A DNA stretch of 59,108 nucleotides, from assembly GCA_948434855.1 (NCBI GenBank), contig CAOJFR010000004.1, forward strand, positions 1 through 59,108, read 5' to 3'. Below the pieces are notes generated by a model. The model was given only the letters and a program-made list of their open reading frames with translations. It was not told where the DNA came from and ran no database searches. A program made the translations under genes and the position numbers. How positions within the stretch are numbered: position 1 is the first letter of the stretch; every line of letters begins with the position of its first letter. The stretch is from an uncultured Clostridia bacterium. GTDB lineage: Bacteria > Bacillota > Clostridia > Christensenellales > UBA1242. Positions 8,782 to 16,773 of this stretch are shown here, piece by piece.

Positions 8782-8818
8782 GCGACCGTAGCTCAGCTGG
8801 ATAGAGTACTCGGCTACG
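8782..8818 (+). pseudogene. 5' half of a tRNA-Arg(ACG) gene interrupted by the element
   Basis: Acceptor strand GCGACCG, D arm GCTC...GAGT and anticodon 5' strand CTCGG, up to the loop bases CTACG. The sequence then leaves the tRNA: what follows has no T arm or acceptor 3' strand. The matching 3' half (CGGTCGC-ACCA, all seven acceptor pairs perfect) is at 19006-19050. Together they rebuild a 77-nt tRNA resembling E. coli tRNA-Arg(ACG). Probably not functional in the integrated state. Confidence 0.85.
8814..8818. other. attL core in the tRNA-Arg anticodon loop
   Basis: CTACG, the only sequence shared with the right junction, followed by G-A here and A-A at the right. The left side is host tRNA; the right side is element DNA. 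Confidence 0.7.
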
Positions 8819-8833
8819 GATTACGAGGTCTGG

Positions 8834-8879
8834 TGTTAAAAACCCATTGTTTTATAAGGTTTTCCAAGGGTTTTTAACA
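8834..8879. repeat. Inverted repeat near attL
   Basis: TGTTAAAAACCC (8834-8845) and GGGTTTTTAACA (8868-8879), a perfect 12-bp inverted repeat with 22 nt between. It is followed on the plus strand by an A-run rather than a T-run, so it does not look like a terminator for rightward transcripts. Smaller AAAACTTTATAA-type repeats follow to about 8930; these could be integrase or Xis arm sites. Confidence 0.6.
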
Positions 8880-8943
8880 TAAAAAAAAGTTTTGTATAAA
8901 AACTTTATAAAAAACCTTATAAAAAACTTAATATTTCCCATAT

Positions 8944-9020
<77 letters not shown>

Positions 9021-9028
9021 TAAAAGGT

Positions 9029-9062
9029 AAAATCAACCACTTAATTGGTGGTTGATTTTTTA
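9029..9062. terminator. Terminator between tRNA-Arg and integrase (bidirectional)
   Basis: AATCAACCAC (9031-9040), loop, GTGGTTGATT, with T-runs possible on both strands; it ends tRNA transcription on the plus strand and the int operon on the minus strand. Confidence 0.85.
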
Positions 9063-9063
9063 C

Positions 9064-10512
9064 TTACACACTTACTACTTTTGGTGCATATAACAATTGC
9101 TCAATTATATCACTTGCTCTTTTGTCTGATTGATTGGTGCAATGTGAGTAAATATTTAATGTTGTTTGCACATCACTATGTCCAACCCTTGAAGCAACTG
9201 TCTTAATATCAACACCATTTACTATTTGCATGGTAATATTTGTATGTCTTAGACCATGCAATGTTACTCTTTTAATGTCATTCTGAATTTCAAACTTTTT
9301 AAGCCAAACTGAAATTGTACTATTACACATATCTTTGCCGCTATTCTGCACAAATAGTTTATCAGTATTAGCCCACAAATCGCCATGATTTTGTTTTTCT
9401 TCTAGCCACCAAACATAATACTCTTGCAATAAGTTAATTAAAGTTTGTGGCATATTAATTACACGGGTAGAAGATTTGTTCTTAGTTCCTTTCGTTACTA
9501 CACCAAAGCATTCGGTATAAATTGTATTTTTATTTATTGAAATAGTGCCTTTATCAAAATCAATATCTTGCCATGATAAACCGCTTATTTCAGCACCACG
9601 CAAACCTAAACTTAAACCTATTGAAAAAGCAACTCTCTTTCTAATATCTGGCTCTTTCGCTAAACAATCTAAAAAATTATGTATTTCGTCTTGTGTTTCA
9701 AAAATCTTTTTCTTGCCAACTGTACCGGTAATTTTCTTTGTATATTCGCTAGAAGCATAATTAATAGGTATTAAACCATCTTTTACCGCTTGACTTAAAA
9801 TAGTGTGTAGCATTACTTTTAAGCCTTTATTTGCAGTTTTGGAATATGGCACATCTTCACTTATTACATTAAAGTATTTGTTAATAGGTACATCTAAAAA
9901 TTTGCATAATTTCTCAGCTGTTGTTTTTGCTATGTGTTTGCCTTCTTCAATTGCAAGGGTTAAAGTATTTGTTGCTATGTCGCATTTCTCAGCAACTTGC
10001 TTTAATATAAAGCCTTTATCTTTGATAACATCTCTTAAACTTTCTTTAACAATAATAGTTTCCTTTTTATATGTTCTAGTGCAAAGCCAATCACAAAAGT
10101 TTTGAATGACAGGCAAAGTCATTTCCGCTAATGTAAATCGACCAAAATGTTCTCTATATATTGTTAAATTGCGTTTGCCGTGCATGTAATGATTGTATGC
10201 CTCTTTATTGTATAACATAATTCTCTCAACCCATTGCTCAGCATAATCACAAAAACTTATTTTTTTGTCTTCATAAGAGAGTATGCCTTTTGATAACTTC
10301 TCAACTTTTTCTTTATATTCAACTTGGCATTGTAACCTAAACTTTTCAATTTCCTTTTTGCCAGTTAACTCTTTTGGCACTTTAATTCTTTTAACATAAA
10401 CTTTATATTCTTTTGTGTATGCGTCTTTACCGCTACAATGCAATTCAAAACTAAGTTCGCCATGTTTGTTACGCCTTTCATATACGCACATTATATCTTT
10501 GTTATTCTTCAT
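9064..10512 (-). CDS. int: Tyrosine integrase with an inserted XRE-like helix-turn-helix
   Basis: Site-specific recombinase for integration and excision at the tRNA-Arg anticodon loop. The C-terminal catalytic domain shows Arg (LGLRGAEISGLSW), Lys in the beta-hairpin, HGLRH, the second His in GHSDVQTTLNIYSH and the Tyr nucleophile. The core-binding domain (about 85-215) is split by a 50-residue helix-turn-helix resembling an XRE/Cro domain (KQVAEKCDIATNTL to KTTAEKLCKFLDVP). ATG at 10512 has GGAAG just upstream; a GTG at 10527 is less likely. It overlaps the end of xis by 11 bases. All its tryptophans are TGG, so it is readable in the standard code. Confidence 0.92.
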   Translation of the reverse strand: MKNNKDIMCVYERRNKHGELSFELHCSGKDAYTKEYKVYVKRIKVPKELTGKKEIEKFRLQCQVEYKEKVEKLSKGILSYEDKKISFCDYAEQWVERIMLYNKEAYNHYMHGKRNLTIYREHFGRFTLAEMTLPVIQNFCDWLCTRTYKKETIIVKESLRDVIKDKGFILKQVAEKCDIATNTLTLAIEEGKHIAKTTAEKLCKFLDVPINKYFNVISEDVPYSKTANKGLKVMLHTILSQAVKDGLIPINYASSEYTKKITGTVGKKKIFETQDEIHNFLDCLAKEPDIRKRVAFSIGLSLGLRGAEISGLSWQDIDFDKGTISINKNTIYTECFGVVTKGTKNKSSTRVINMPQTLINLLQEYYVWWLEEKQNHGDLWANTDKLFVQNSGKDMCNSTISVWLKKFEIQNDIKRVTLHGLRHTNITMQIVNGVDIKTVASRVGHSDVQTTLNIYSHCTNQSDKRASDIIEQLLYAPKVVSV

Positions 10513-10714
10513 CTTTTCTTCCACCACCTAAATATCTTAGTAAACTATCAAAGTTAACAAGCGACTTATTGCCACTTGCGTAATATTCAATTAATTCTTT
10601 CTTACATAAAGAGCGAATAAATCACTCACTAATTGTACTCTCACTATCTATTTTTTTAATTTCAATTAAACATTGATGAATTGTTCTAAATCTAGGAATA
10701 AAAATCTCTTCCAT
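10502..10714 (-). CDS. Small Xis-like DNA-binding protein, one in-frame TGA (Trp?)
   Basis: Read with TGA as Trp, a 70-residue protein runs from ATG at 10714 (AGGAGAAAGATAA just upstream) to TAA at 10502, overlapping int by 11 bases as in an operon. The sole Trp is codon 31, TGA at 10622-10624. The region after it (SEWFIRSLCKKELIEYYASG then NKSLVNFDSLLRYL) fits the excisionase-like winged helix often found beside integrases, where an aromatic residue at the TGA position is expected. In the standard code the product stops after 30 residues, before the recognition helix. Confidence 0.7.
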
Positions 10715-10840
10715 TTATCTTTCTCCTTTATCTTTTTTATTATAGGAACTATTTTTGCAGAAAACCACTGTCCGCTAGGAAAAATATAAAACTTTTGTTT
10801 GCTAGTTTTAATTAATATATATATTCAACTCTACACCAAA
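10715..10840. other. Gap between xis and rep with a GC-rich patch
   Basis: 126 nt. The xis ribosome site is at one end. Around 10761-10781 lies a patch (CCACTGTCCGCTAGG) clearly richer in G+C than its surroundings, next to the rep gene. A double-strand origin for the Rep protein is conceivable, but no nick motif can be named. No gene seen. Confidence 0.3.
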
Positions 10841-11668
10841 CTAACTATCTGTTTTATTGCGGTTAATTTCTGCTAGCAATTTATCATCTTCTGCTGTTCC
10901 AAAATTGTTGATGATGTAATCTTCACCTAACGATAATAATATACCGTCTAATCTTTCAATTTTTTTGCCATTTACATAATAAAAATGTTTATCGTTTCTT
11001 ATGTGTGATTTCTTACCTTTGCAAAAGGTAACCGCATTAATAATTTCATTTTCGTTTACATTAATCTCTCTACAATCTGCTTTACTGCTAAAAGTTGAAG
11101 CAATTAATCTCGCACCTTTTGGAAAATAACTCAACCTACTATCTTCTTGTCTTCCAATAGGGTGCTTGTCTAATGTCAAATATTCTATCAAGCCATAAAT
11201 ATCATAAACTTTATTTTCTATATCAATGTTGCCATATTGTCAAAGCTTTTGAATATCTCGCCTTTTAAATTGTGGCACTTTATCGTTAAATACTAAAACA
11301 ATATGCACATGATACCTAAGCGATTCTTCTTGTATTTCAACAGACCTAATATAAACAATATCTTTACCATACTTGCGTTTAATGTTATTTATAAATATTT
11401 CAAATTTGCTCATTAGTTCTTTTCACTGCATATTGCGTGAAAGTGTAAGTGTAATAAACTTACATTTACTGCAATCTATATTAAGTGCGATTAATTTTTT
11501 AATTCAATTTCTATGAGCTCTTTTTGTATTTTTAATAGTCATTCAGCCATTATTATTTCGTTTATAATTTGTTCTTTTATGGTTTGATTTTCTTATAAAA
11601 GGGTTGCCTTGGTTAATTTGAATGTAGGCACGATTATTATCGTATATTTTCATTTTGTATTGTGTCAT
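10841..11668 (-). CDS. rep: HUH-type rolling-circle Rep protein with four in-frame TGA (Trp?)
   Basis: With TGA read as Trp, one uninterrupted 275-residue frame runs from ATG at 11668 (AAGGAAAA upstream) to TAG at 10841. The metal-binding HUH motif appears as RYHVHIVLVF (about 117-126), followed by the Rep-typical KLWQYG (Trp143 is TGA) and the presumed nucleophile Tyr in GLIEYLTLDK (about 160). The four TGA codons (11543, 11504, 11423, 11240) are all the tryptophans in the protein; there is no TGG, no in-frame TAA/TAG and no frameshift. In the standard code translation ends after 41 residues. Initiates replication of the excised circle by nicking. Confidence 0.78.
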
Positions 11669-11732
11669 CTCTTATTTTCCTTGTAATAAATATTTAAATA
11701 TATGTTTTGATATTTTTTGCTTACTCTATATA

Positions 11733-12071
11733 TTAAAAATATTCTTTTTCGTTAATACATTTATGATCATACTCAAAATGTGCATTGGATATTTTAGACA
11801 AAATGTATTTGGTGCGTTGCTTTTTTATATATTCAATTTTTAACATAGCATTATTAAAAGTCTCGTTAAATTCTCTTAAATGCTCAACATAACCTTTTGC
11901 GTTGTATTCTTCAAAACAACTGAATATAAAATCTAAGTTTGCAATATACTCTAATGCATAAACATCTTTTATTTCATGTTCGGTTAGTTTTTCGTCCTTT
12001 ATGGTAGATATAATCATTTTGCCATTTCTAAAAATAAAGTCTGTTTGTTGATAATTTAATAATCTGTTCAT
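11733..12071 (-). CDS. Unknown small protein upstream of rep
   Basis: 112 residues, mostly helical and charged, no membrane segment and no family recognised. AAGGAAG lies ten bases before the ATG. It is the first gene of the minus-strand run leading to rep, xis and int, so an accessory or control role in replication or excision is possible (inference). It contains no tryptophan, so the TGA question cannot be tested here. Confidence 0.6.
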   Translation of the reverse strand: MNRLLNYQQTDFIFRNGKMIISTIKDEKLTEHEIKDVYALEYIANLDFIFSCFEEYNAKGYVEHLREFNETFNNAMLKIEYIKKQRTKYILSKISNAHFEYDHKCINEKEYF

Positions 12072-12302
12072 CTTAATATCTTCCTTTAAAAATTTATTTT
12101 GCCGTTATCGACAATCACTATATAATACATTTGAAATCTTAGTTTTTCTTACCTAACTTGAATCTTCCACATCTCAACTCCTTATCTGCGTATTAATAGC
12201 TCACTTTTAAACTACAAATATCTATACAGTCAAGTTTTGAAAAATTAAACATTTCAAATTATAGAAAGTATTTAGTGTTGTAAAACCTATATTTAAATAT
12301 AT
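12072..12302. other. Divergent intergenic region of the element
   Basis: About 230 nt between leftward (12071) and rightward (12362) genes. It contains -10-like TATTATATAGT on the minus strand near 12115-12130. No ORF with a ribosome site is seen. Confidence 0.4.
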
Positions 12303-12341
12303 TTGCTTAAACTTTTTGCTTTTGCTATACTTTTAAAGTAT
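12303..12341 (+). promoter_or_regulatory. Promoter with overlapping palindrome, upstream of the XRE-type gene
   Basis: TTGCTT (12303-12308), 17 nt, TATACT (12326-12331). The perfect inverted repeat ATACTTT-T-AAAGTAT (12327-12341) overlaps the -10 and start region, as expected for an autoregulatory operator. Confidence 0.65.
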
Positions 12342-12361
12342 CTAATTAAAGTGAGGTTGCT

Positions 12362-13432
12362 ATGGAACATTTATTGTCGAAACAATTTGGCGAAAGGTTA
12401 AGTTCATTCATTGACGAATATAAATCAATTACTAAAAAAGAAATCGGTGAAGCCTTAGGTTATAAAACACCTAGGTCTCTTGACGAACAATTAAAAGGTA
12501 ATTCTCTGCCAGCATGGGAAAGAACTTGCGACTTGCTAGAATATTTAAGTAAATTTGGCATAACTGCTGATATGATGTTTAATAGCAATGTAGAAGTTCC
12601 AAAGGCAAAAGATAGCAAGGAATATCAAAAATTACAACAAGACTACGACAGCCTTGAAAAGTCATTTATTAAACTATTTGAAAGAGTAAAGCATTTTGAG
12701 ACTATCTTAGATGTTTGTTATAATTTAACACAGCCACAACTAGATACTTTGGAAACTTTAATGAGCCAAGATTCATTTATAAATTCGTTGCATGACATAA
12801 GGGTTTATTCGATTAGAATACCTAAAATGTATCCTGAATTACGAGAAAAATATTTATGTAAACCTTACTATTTTGGCGACCAAAATAATGTTGATACCTT
12901 ACTACAACAAACAATCTATTCACTTAGAGTTAAATTTATAAAAGAGCAACGAAACAAATCAAAAGATAAGTGGTCTGATAACCGCAAACAACATATTGAA
13001 GAAAATAAAGAAAAGTATTCAAAAGTTGATGGTAGGTCGTCAGCGAATGATAAATACATGAAGGAATATATTAATAATTTATGCGAAGAAACATATAAGT
13101 ATACGGATGAATATTTAAAAGAAAAATTTGGTAATATTTATTTTGATTTAGTTAGATTGCAAGATAATGGAACATGGAATGCAAATAAATTAGAACAAAG
13201 TGCAATGGATGTCAAATTACATTTAGACGAATGTTGGTATAACGAAAGTGAACTACAACAAGGTTATGAAATAGCTCTAAATAATGACGATAAGCATGGT
13301 TTTTTAGAAGAGTTTAAATTAGTTGCAACTGTATGTGAAGATAGCAAAATAAAACAAGATTGTTTAGAAGATTTAAGCTGTGATAATGACGCATTTATTG
13401 ATGACGCACCTAATGGCGAAGAAGTGTTTTAA
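12362..13432 (+). CDS. XRE-type N-terminal domain protein, large unknown C-terminus
   Basis: 356 residues. The first 70 resemble a Cro/CI-type helix-turn-helix (KKEIGEALGYKTPRSLDEQL, then a third helix). Residues 85-115 look like a coiled coil. The rest is helical, charged and unrecognised, with an acidic tail. Four tryptophans are all TGG. It is the only rightward gene in the left half of the element and has its own promoter with a palindrome, so a regulator of the leftward rep-xis-int run is a reasonable guess; a replication or copy-control role is an alternative. GTGAGG precedes the ATG. Confidence 0.6.
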   Translation: MEHLLSKQFGERLSSFIDEYKSITKKEIGEALGYKTPRSLDEQLKGNSLPAWERTCDLLEYLSKFGITADMMFNSNVEVPKAKDSKEYQKLQQDYDSLEKSFIKLFERVKHFETILDVCYNLTQPQLDTLETLMSQDSFINSLHDIRVYSIRIPKMYPELREKYLCKPYYFGDQNNVDTLLQQTIYSLRVKFIKEQRNKSKDKWSDNRKQHIEENKEKYSKVDGRSSANDKYMKEYINNLCEETYKYTDEYLKEKFGNIYFDLVRLQDNGTWNANKLEQSAMDVKLHLDECWYNESELQQGYEIALNNDDKHGFLEEFKLVATVCEDSKIKQDCLEDLSCDNDAFIDDAPNGEEVF

Positions 13433-13565
13433 AATCCTTTATTCTCGCATGTTTTCTTTTAAGTTAATATAAATTGTTACCAAAGTTAATAAACAAAGGG
13501 AGAACTATGTTTCTCGCAGTGAGAACAGCTGTTTAATATCATTTATCAATTTTAGACAATAAAAA

Positions 13566-13597
13566 AACAACGACTATTTTAAATCGTTGTTATTTTT
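13566..13597. terminator. Bidirectional terminator between convergent element genes
   Basis: AACAACGA (13566-13573), loop, TCGTTGTT (13584-13591), with A- and T-runs on the outer sides. The preceding 130 nt (13433-13565) hold only a nine-codon frame after AGGGAG at 13507 and short GAGAAC repeats; no gene is called. Confidence 0.8.
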
Positions 13598-13598
13598 T

Positions 13599-14180
13599 CT
13601 AATAATTCTTTGGAAATTCGTCTTTGCCAGCTAACCACAAATATCGGTCAATCTCGCCAAGTGAGTATTTGTCTAATTTGAAATGAGTTTGAAAGTCTGC
13701 AAGCACTTGATTAAACTTTGCATATTCTCTTAAATCTGCTCGCTTAAAATTTGCAAAGTGTTCTTGCTTGTTTATTTGCAATAACATTTTTTCAACAAAG
13801 CTGTCATAAATAGGTAGCAACCCATTTGTGCTATGGCAACAATATTTAGTTGCAAAAGAATAGAAATCACGAACTTTATCTTTCATTTCAACCTTTGCAA
13901 TATCATTAGCAACAGTTAGGTCTTGCTTTGCTAATTTTTTATCTATGTTGAGTGATAGTATATGTTTACTTACTGAAAAAATATCATATATGCTTGTGCT
14001 ATAAAAAGCATTTACTAAACAAACTTTTGTTAAGATTTCTTCAAGTTTATTATTCTTAGGGAATAAGTCAAATACTTTATTAGTTGCTGATTCATTCGCT
14101 TTGTAGTGTTCAAGAGTATTCCATTTCTTCAAGTATAAATCAACTTGTTCTTTGCATGGTAATTTTACTAATTTTGTCAT
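13599..14180 (-). CDS. Conserved-looking unknown protein of the element
   Basis: 193 residues. The central stretch FYSFATKYCCHSTNGLLPIY and the C-terminal IDRYLWLAGK resemble a family of hypothetical proteins I recall from Firmicutes and Bacteroidetes (consensus F-A-S-K-Y-C, P-I-Y-D-S, D-R-x-L-W); no function can be assigned, and a helix-hairpin-helix glycosylase-like fold is only a guess. Trp codons are TGG. AAAAGGAGC precedes the ATG. It is transcribed from a promoter of the shared element type (14213-14241). Confidence 0.6.
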   Translation of the reverse strand: MTKLVKLPCKEQVDLYLKKWNTLEHYKANESATNKVFDLFPKNNKLEEILTKVCLVNAFYSTSIYDIFSVSKHILSLNIDKKLAKQDLTVANDIAKVEMKDKVRDFYSFATKYCCHSTNGLLPIYDSFVEKMLLQINKQEHFANFKRADLREYAKFNQVLADFQTHFKLDKYSLGEIDRYLWLAGKDEFPKNY

Positions 14181-14212
14181 AATAGCTCCTTTTAGTTCTA
14201 AAAACTAAAAGC

Positions 14213-14252
14213 ACTATATCACACAAAGAGATAAAATACAAGCAAATTTACC
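14213..14252 (-). promoter_or_regulatory. Element promoter with shared operator-like motif (copy 1)
   Basis: Minus strand TTGTAT (14241-14236), 17 nt, TATAGT (14218-14213). The spacer holds ATCTCTTTGT and GGTAAATTT lies 11 nt upstream of that block. The same blocks at the same spacing occur at 17877-17921. Confidence 0.7.
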
Positions 14253-14262
14253 CATAGGCATA

Positions 14263-14305
14263 AAAAATATAACTAACAAAGAGATTTTTAATCAATTTGT
14301 TAGTT
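14263..14305 (-). terminator. Terminator after the gene at 14325
   Basis: Minus strand AACTAACAAA (14305-14296) and TTTGTTAGTT (14280-14271), then ATATTTTTT. The loop contains another ATCTCTTTGT block. Confidence 0.65.
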
Positions 14306-14324
14306 GTATTTATAATTATAATTA

Positions 14325-14795
14325 TTATTGTTTTATTTGATACCAAACATAATTAGATACATTCCATTGTTTTGGTTTAGTGCCATCTTTTTTATCATAA
14401 TATACTAACAATTTTTGTTTTTTATATTTTTGCCATTTTTGTGATACGATATAAAAATATATTTCAGCCATGCAATCATAACTCGGCAAATCACATGCTA
14501 GACTTATACCACAATTATCATTTATTGTTATTAAGCAAGCACGAAAGTTTTCTAATTGTATTTCGTTGTTTTCTTCACTTATTGGAATTACTTTATCATC
14601 AAATTCATTTATTATGAGTGTAAATTCTTCTTTTATCTCATCTTTATATTTTTTAATAAAATCTTTAATAATATCTTTTGAAATTTCATTACCTTTACTA
14701 TCTTTAAAAATAGTTCGCTCTAATAACTCATCAAAACCAAGCATTAATTTGCCACCATAGCTATTTCTAATTTTATCAATTATATCGTTAATCAT
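14325..14795 (-). CDS. Unknown protein of the element
   Basis: 156 residues, soluble, acidic middle, basic C-terminus rich in Lys and aromatic residues (QKWQKYKKQK, NVSNYVWYQIKQ). No family recognised. AAAGGAGAATAAG precedes the ATG. Three tryptophans, all TGG. It lies at the end of the leftward run of genes that begins at 17850 or 16759. Confidence 0.6.
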   Translation of the reverse strand: MINDIIDKIRNSYGGKLMLGFDELLERTIFKDSKGNEISKDIIKDFIKKYKDEIKEEFTLIINEFDDKVIPISEENNEIQLENFRACLITINDNCGISLACDLPSYDCMAEIYFYIVSQKWQKYKKQKLLVYYDKKDGTKPKQWNVSNYVWYQIKQ

Positions 14796-14885
14796 TCTTA
14801 TTCTCCTTTTTAATCATTACTAATTTATCAACTCGTTTAATTGTATTAATAACTTACCGATTATTCCATATATTAAATTTAGCCA

Positions 14886-15506
14886 TTAATCTTTTATCAG
14901 CTCATAAAACATATTTACATTTTCGGCTATTATATTTTCAAATTGATTATGTTTTGTTATTAGGCTTTTTGCTTGCAACTTTCCACAAAATATATTGTCG
15001 CAAATAAGGTCATCGCAAATCATTTCGCCACACATTATTTCAACCATATCGCAGTTAAGTTTTTTTGCTACAATTTTTGTTTTAACTCTCAAAATATCGT
15101 AAATTTCGCTATCATCTTTTAGTTCTGCAAAGTTAGAATACAATCTGCCAACTCTAAACTTTTTATTTGCTACAATACTATTTGCAACAAAGCAATAACA
15201 ATCGGGCTCTGCAAACTCTATATCTGGCAATATAAAGTCATCTTCTGCGTCATACACAATAGGCACATTTAACTTTTTTATATCGTCTGGAATTTCTTTG
15301 CCTTGGCTTTCTTTAAGTAAATGTACTTTAAGTGGGGTGCTTAAATCACTGAAACCAAAAGCAATCTCAATGTTAAAAATAACATCAGCTTTTTCGCCAT
15401 TTTCTTTAAACTCATACATAACAACTCTTTTAGGGTCTCGTCTATGTTTTGGCATTACTTTTGTTTTGTATTTTTCTAAGTCTTCAAGGTTATTTATTAT
15501 TATCAT
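14886..15506 (-). CDS. Unknown protein, possible C-terminal beta-helix, paralogue of the next gene
   Basis: 206 residues. The N-terminal MIIINNLEDLEKYK and YEFKENGEKADVIFNIEIAFG blocks are shared with the gene at 15520. The C-terminal third (about 130-190) has a short periodic pattern (CDLICDNIFCGKLQAKSL type, small or hydrophobic residue every other position), as in right-handed beta-helix or pentapeptide-like folds. ATG at 15506 is preferred because AAGGAA is just upstream; the frame extends further but without a ribosome site. Function unknown; cargo of the element. Confidence 0.6.
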   Translation of the reverse strand: MIIINNLEDLEKYKTKVMPKHRRDPKRVVMYEFKENGEKADVIFNIEIAFGFSDLSTPLKVHLLKESQGKEIPDDIKKLNVPIVYDAEDDFILPDIEFAEPDCYCFVANSIVANKKFRVGRLYSNFAELKDDSEIYDILRVKTKIVAKKLNCDMVEIMCGEMICDDLICDNIFCGKLQAKSLITKHNQFENIIAENVNMFYELIKD

Positions 15507-15519
15507 AATTATTCCTTTA

Positions 15520-16023
15520 TTAAATATATTTAAGGCTGTGAAACATATCAACTCTATTTGTTTTAATATTATAGAAACAATTTTTACCTATTATTAATAG
15601 TTTTGCTTTTAGTTTATAACAGCTTAAATTTTTTATTTCAATCTCTTTACAGTTAATTTTTTGAGATATTATTGTGCCATATTTGCAATTAAGATTTGTT
15701 CCACGTATATTTTGTACAATCATACCAAATACGACCTCACAATCATTTTTAAAAGTAAGGCTGTTTGCTGTTAAAGAGCCAATGTTTAATTTTTTATTTG
15801 CATAAACATTATGTGCAATAAATGTGTATTTGTCAATTTTACCTTTTCTTTCTTTATCTAAATCGTTTAGTCCAAAAGGAATTTCAATATTCAATGTTAA
15901 ATCTGCAAGTTTTCCATTTTCTTTAAATTCATAGACATATAACATTTTAGTATTATTGTCATTAAGCCCCTTACTTTCAACTTTGTATTTTTCTAAGTCT
16001 TCTATGCTATTGATTGTAATCAT
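15520..16023 (-). CDS. Unknown protein, paralogue of the gene at 14886
   Basis: 167 residues, matching the neighbour along its length (MITINSIEDLEKYK; VYEFKENGKLADLTLNIEIP; ANKKLNIGSL) and with the same C-terminal beta-helix-like periodicity (NCKYGTIISQKINCKEIEIK). The copies differ by an internal insertion of about 35 residues in the neighbour (about 70-105). Tandem duplication within the element is likely. AAGGAG precedes the ATG. Function unknown. Confidence 0.6.
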   Translation of the reverse strand: MITINSIEDLEKYKVESKGLNDNNTKMLYVYEFKENGKLADLTLNIEIPFGLNDLDKERKGKIDKYTFIAHNVYANKKLNIGSLTANSLTFKNDCEVVFGMIVQNIRGTNLNCKYGTIISQKINCKEIEIKNLSCYKLKAKLLIIGKNCFYNIKTNRVDMFHSLKYI

Positions 16024-16032
16024 ATTTACTCC

Positions 16033-16416
16033 TTAGTCCTTTAAAAAGTCATGTAAATTTACATACAAATCTCTTTGCGTTTTACTTAATATTTCTGATT
16101 TGTGCTTATTAAATATCTCTGCTTTTAAATATAAATGATTACCATGACCAGTATAAATATGTTGCCAGCCATTATTTAAACTTTCATTCGATTTGCTATA
16201 ATATTGTAAATCTTTAAACCATGGTATGATTTTATAAAATTCTTCTTTTGTATCTTCTTCAAAGTCAAATTTGTAGCAAAGCAATTCTTCACAATCTTTT
16301 GTAAGAATGTTTATTCTATTAGTCCAACCCATTGCTCCATTTTCAGCATAAGTAAACAATAAGATATTGTCTTTTTGTTCTTCTTTAAAATCTTTGATAT
16401 TATTTATTACTTTCAT
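16033..16416 (-). CDS. Unknown protein sharing the N-terminal motif of the two genes downstream
   Basis: 127 residues. The opening MKVINNIKDFKEEQ resembles MITINSIEDLEKYK and MIIINNLEDLEKYK of the two following genes, and YAENG parallels their YEFKENG, but the rest differs: there is no beta-helix pattern, and several Trp and His residues (NGWQHIYTGHGNH). ATG at 16416 with AGGTG upstream is chosen over an in-frame ATG at 16452. Tryptophans are TGG. Function unknown. Confidence 0.55.
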   Translation of the reverse strand: MKVINNIKDFKEEQKDNILLFTYAENGAMGWTNRINILTKDCEELLCYKFDFEEDTKEEFYKIIPWFKDLQYYSKSNESLNNGWQHIYTGHGNHLYLKAEIFNKHKSEILSKTQRDLYVNLHDFLKD

Positions 16417-16432
16417 AATTACACCTATCAAC

Positions 16433-16759
16433 TCAATCTTCGTTATATTCAAAAATAGACTCTATTTCGTTAAACCTATCAAGCATTGCTTCGTCTACAT
16501 ACTTATAAGCATTTGCTTTTAAAGTGTTTGCTAAATAGAGATGAGCAACATATCTAAGCAAATAACCCTTTGTGCTATTTGATAGAGTAGAACGAAAATA
16601 ATCTTGTCTTTCAGCAAGTGTTAAGTTGTCAATATTTATTTTAAAAACTTGTTTAAAAAACTTGTTAACTCTTGCTATAAAGCAATAGTCGTTTGCTAAG
16701 TCATTGCAAATAAAACTATCTAGTTGTTTATTATATTTTTCCATAATGTTATTAGACAT
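16433..16759 (-). CDS. Unknown small protein; ends at TGA
   Basis: 108 residues, helical, no family recognised; AAGGAAG precedes the ATG. It is the only element gene whose standard-code stop is TGA (16433-16435). If TGA is read as Trp the frame goes on 11 codons to TAA at 16400, overlapping the next gene by 17 bases. Either reading is plausible, so this gene does not decide the code. Confidence 0.55.
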   Translation of the reverse strand: MSNNIMEKYNKQLDSFICNDLANDYCFIARVNKFFKQVFKINIDNLTLAERQDYFRSTLSNSTKGYLLRYVAHLYLANTLKANAYKYVDEAMLDRFNEIESIFEYNED

Positions 16760-16773
16760 AAATCTTCCTTTAA

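Noticed and set aside
10841..11191. A separate 116-residue gene starting with TTG
   Set aside because: It is the C-terminal part of rep; the upstream frame continues with Rep motifs once TGA is read as Trp.
11733..12071. Antitoxin/toxin pair beside rep
   Set aside because: Only one gene of unknown fold is present, with no partner or toxin-like motif.
13507..13546. Nine-codon frame with AGGGAG before the bidirectional terminator
   Set aside because: Too short, no codon bias or downstream gene to control.
16433..16435. TGA at the end of the 108-residue gene as proof of stop or Trp
   Set aside because: Both readings give reasonable gene ends, so it is uninformative.
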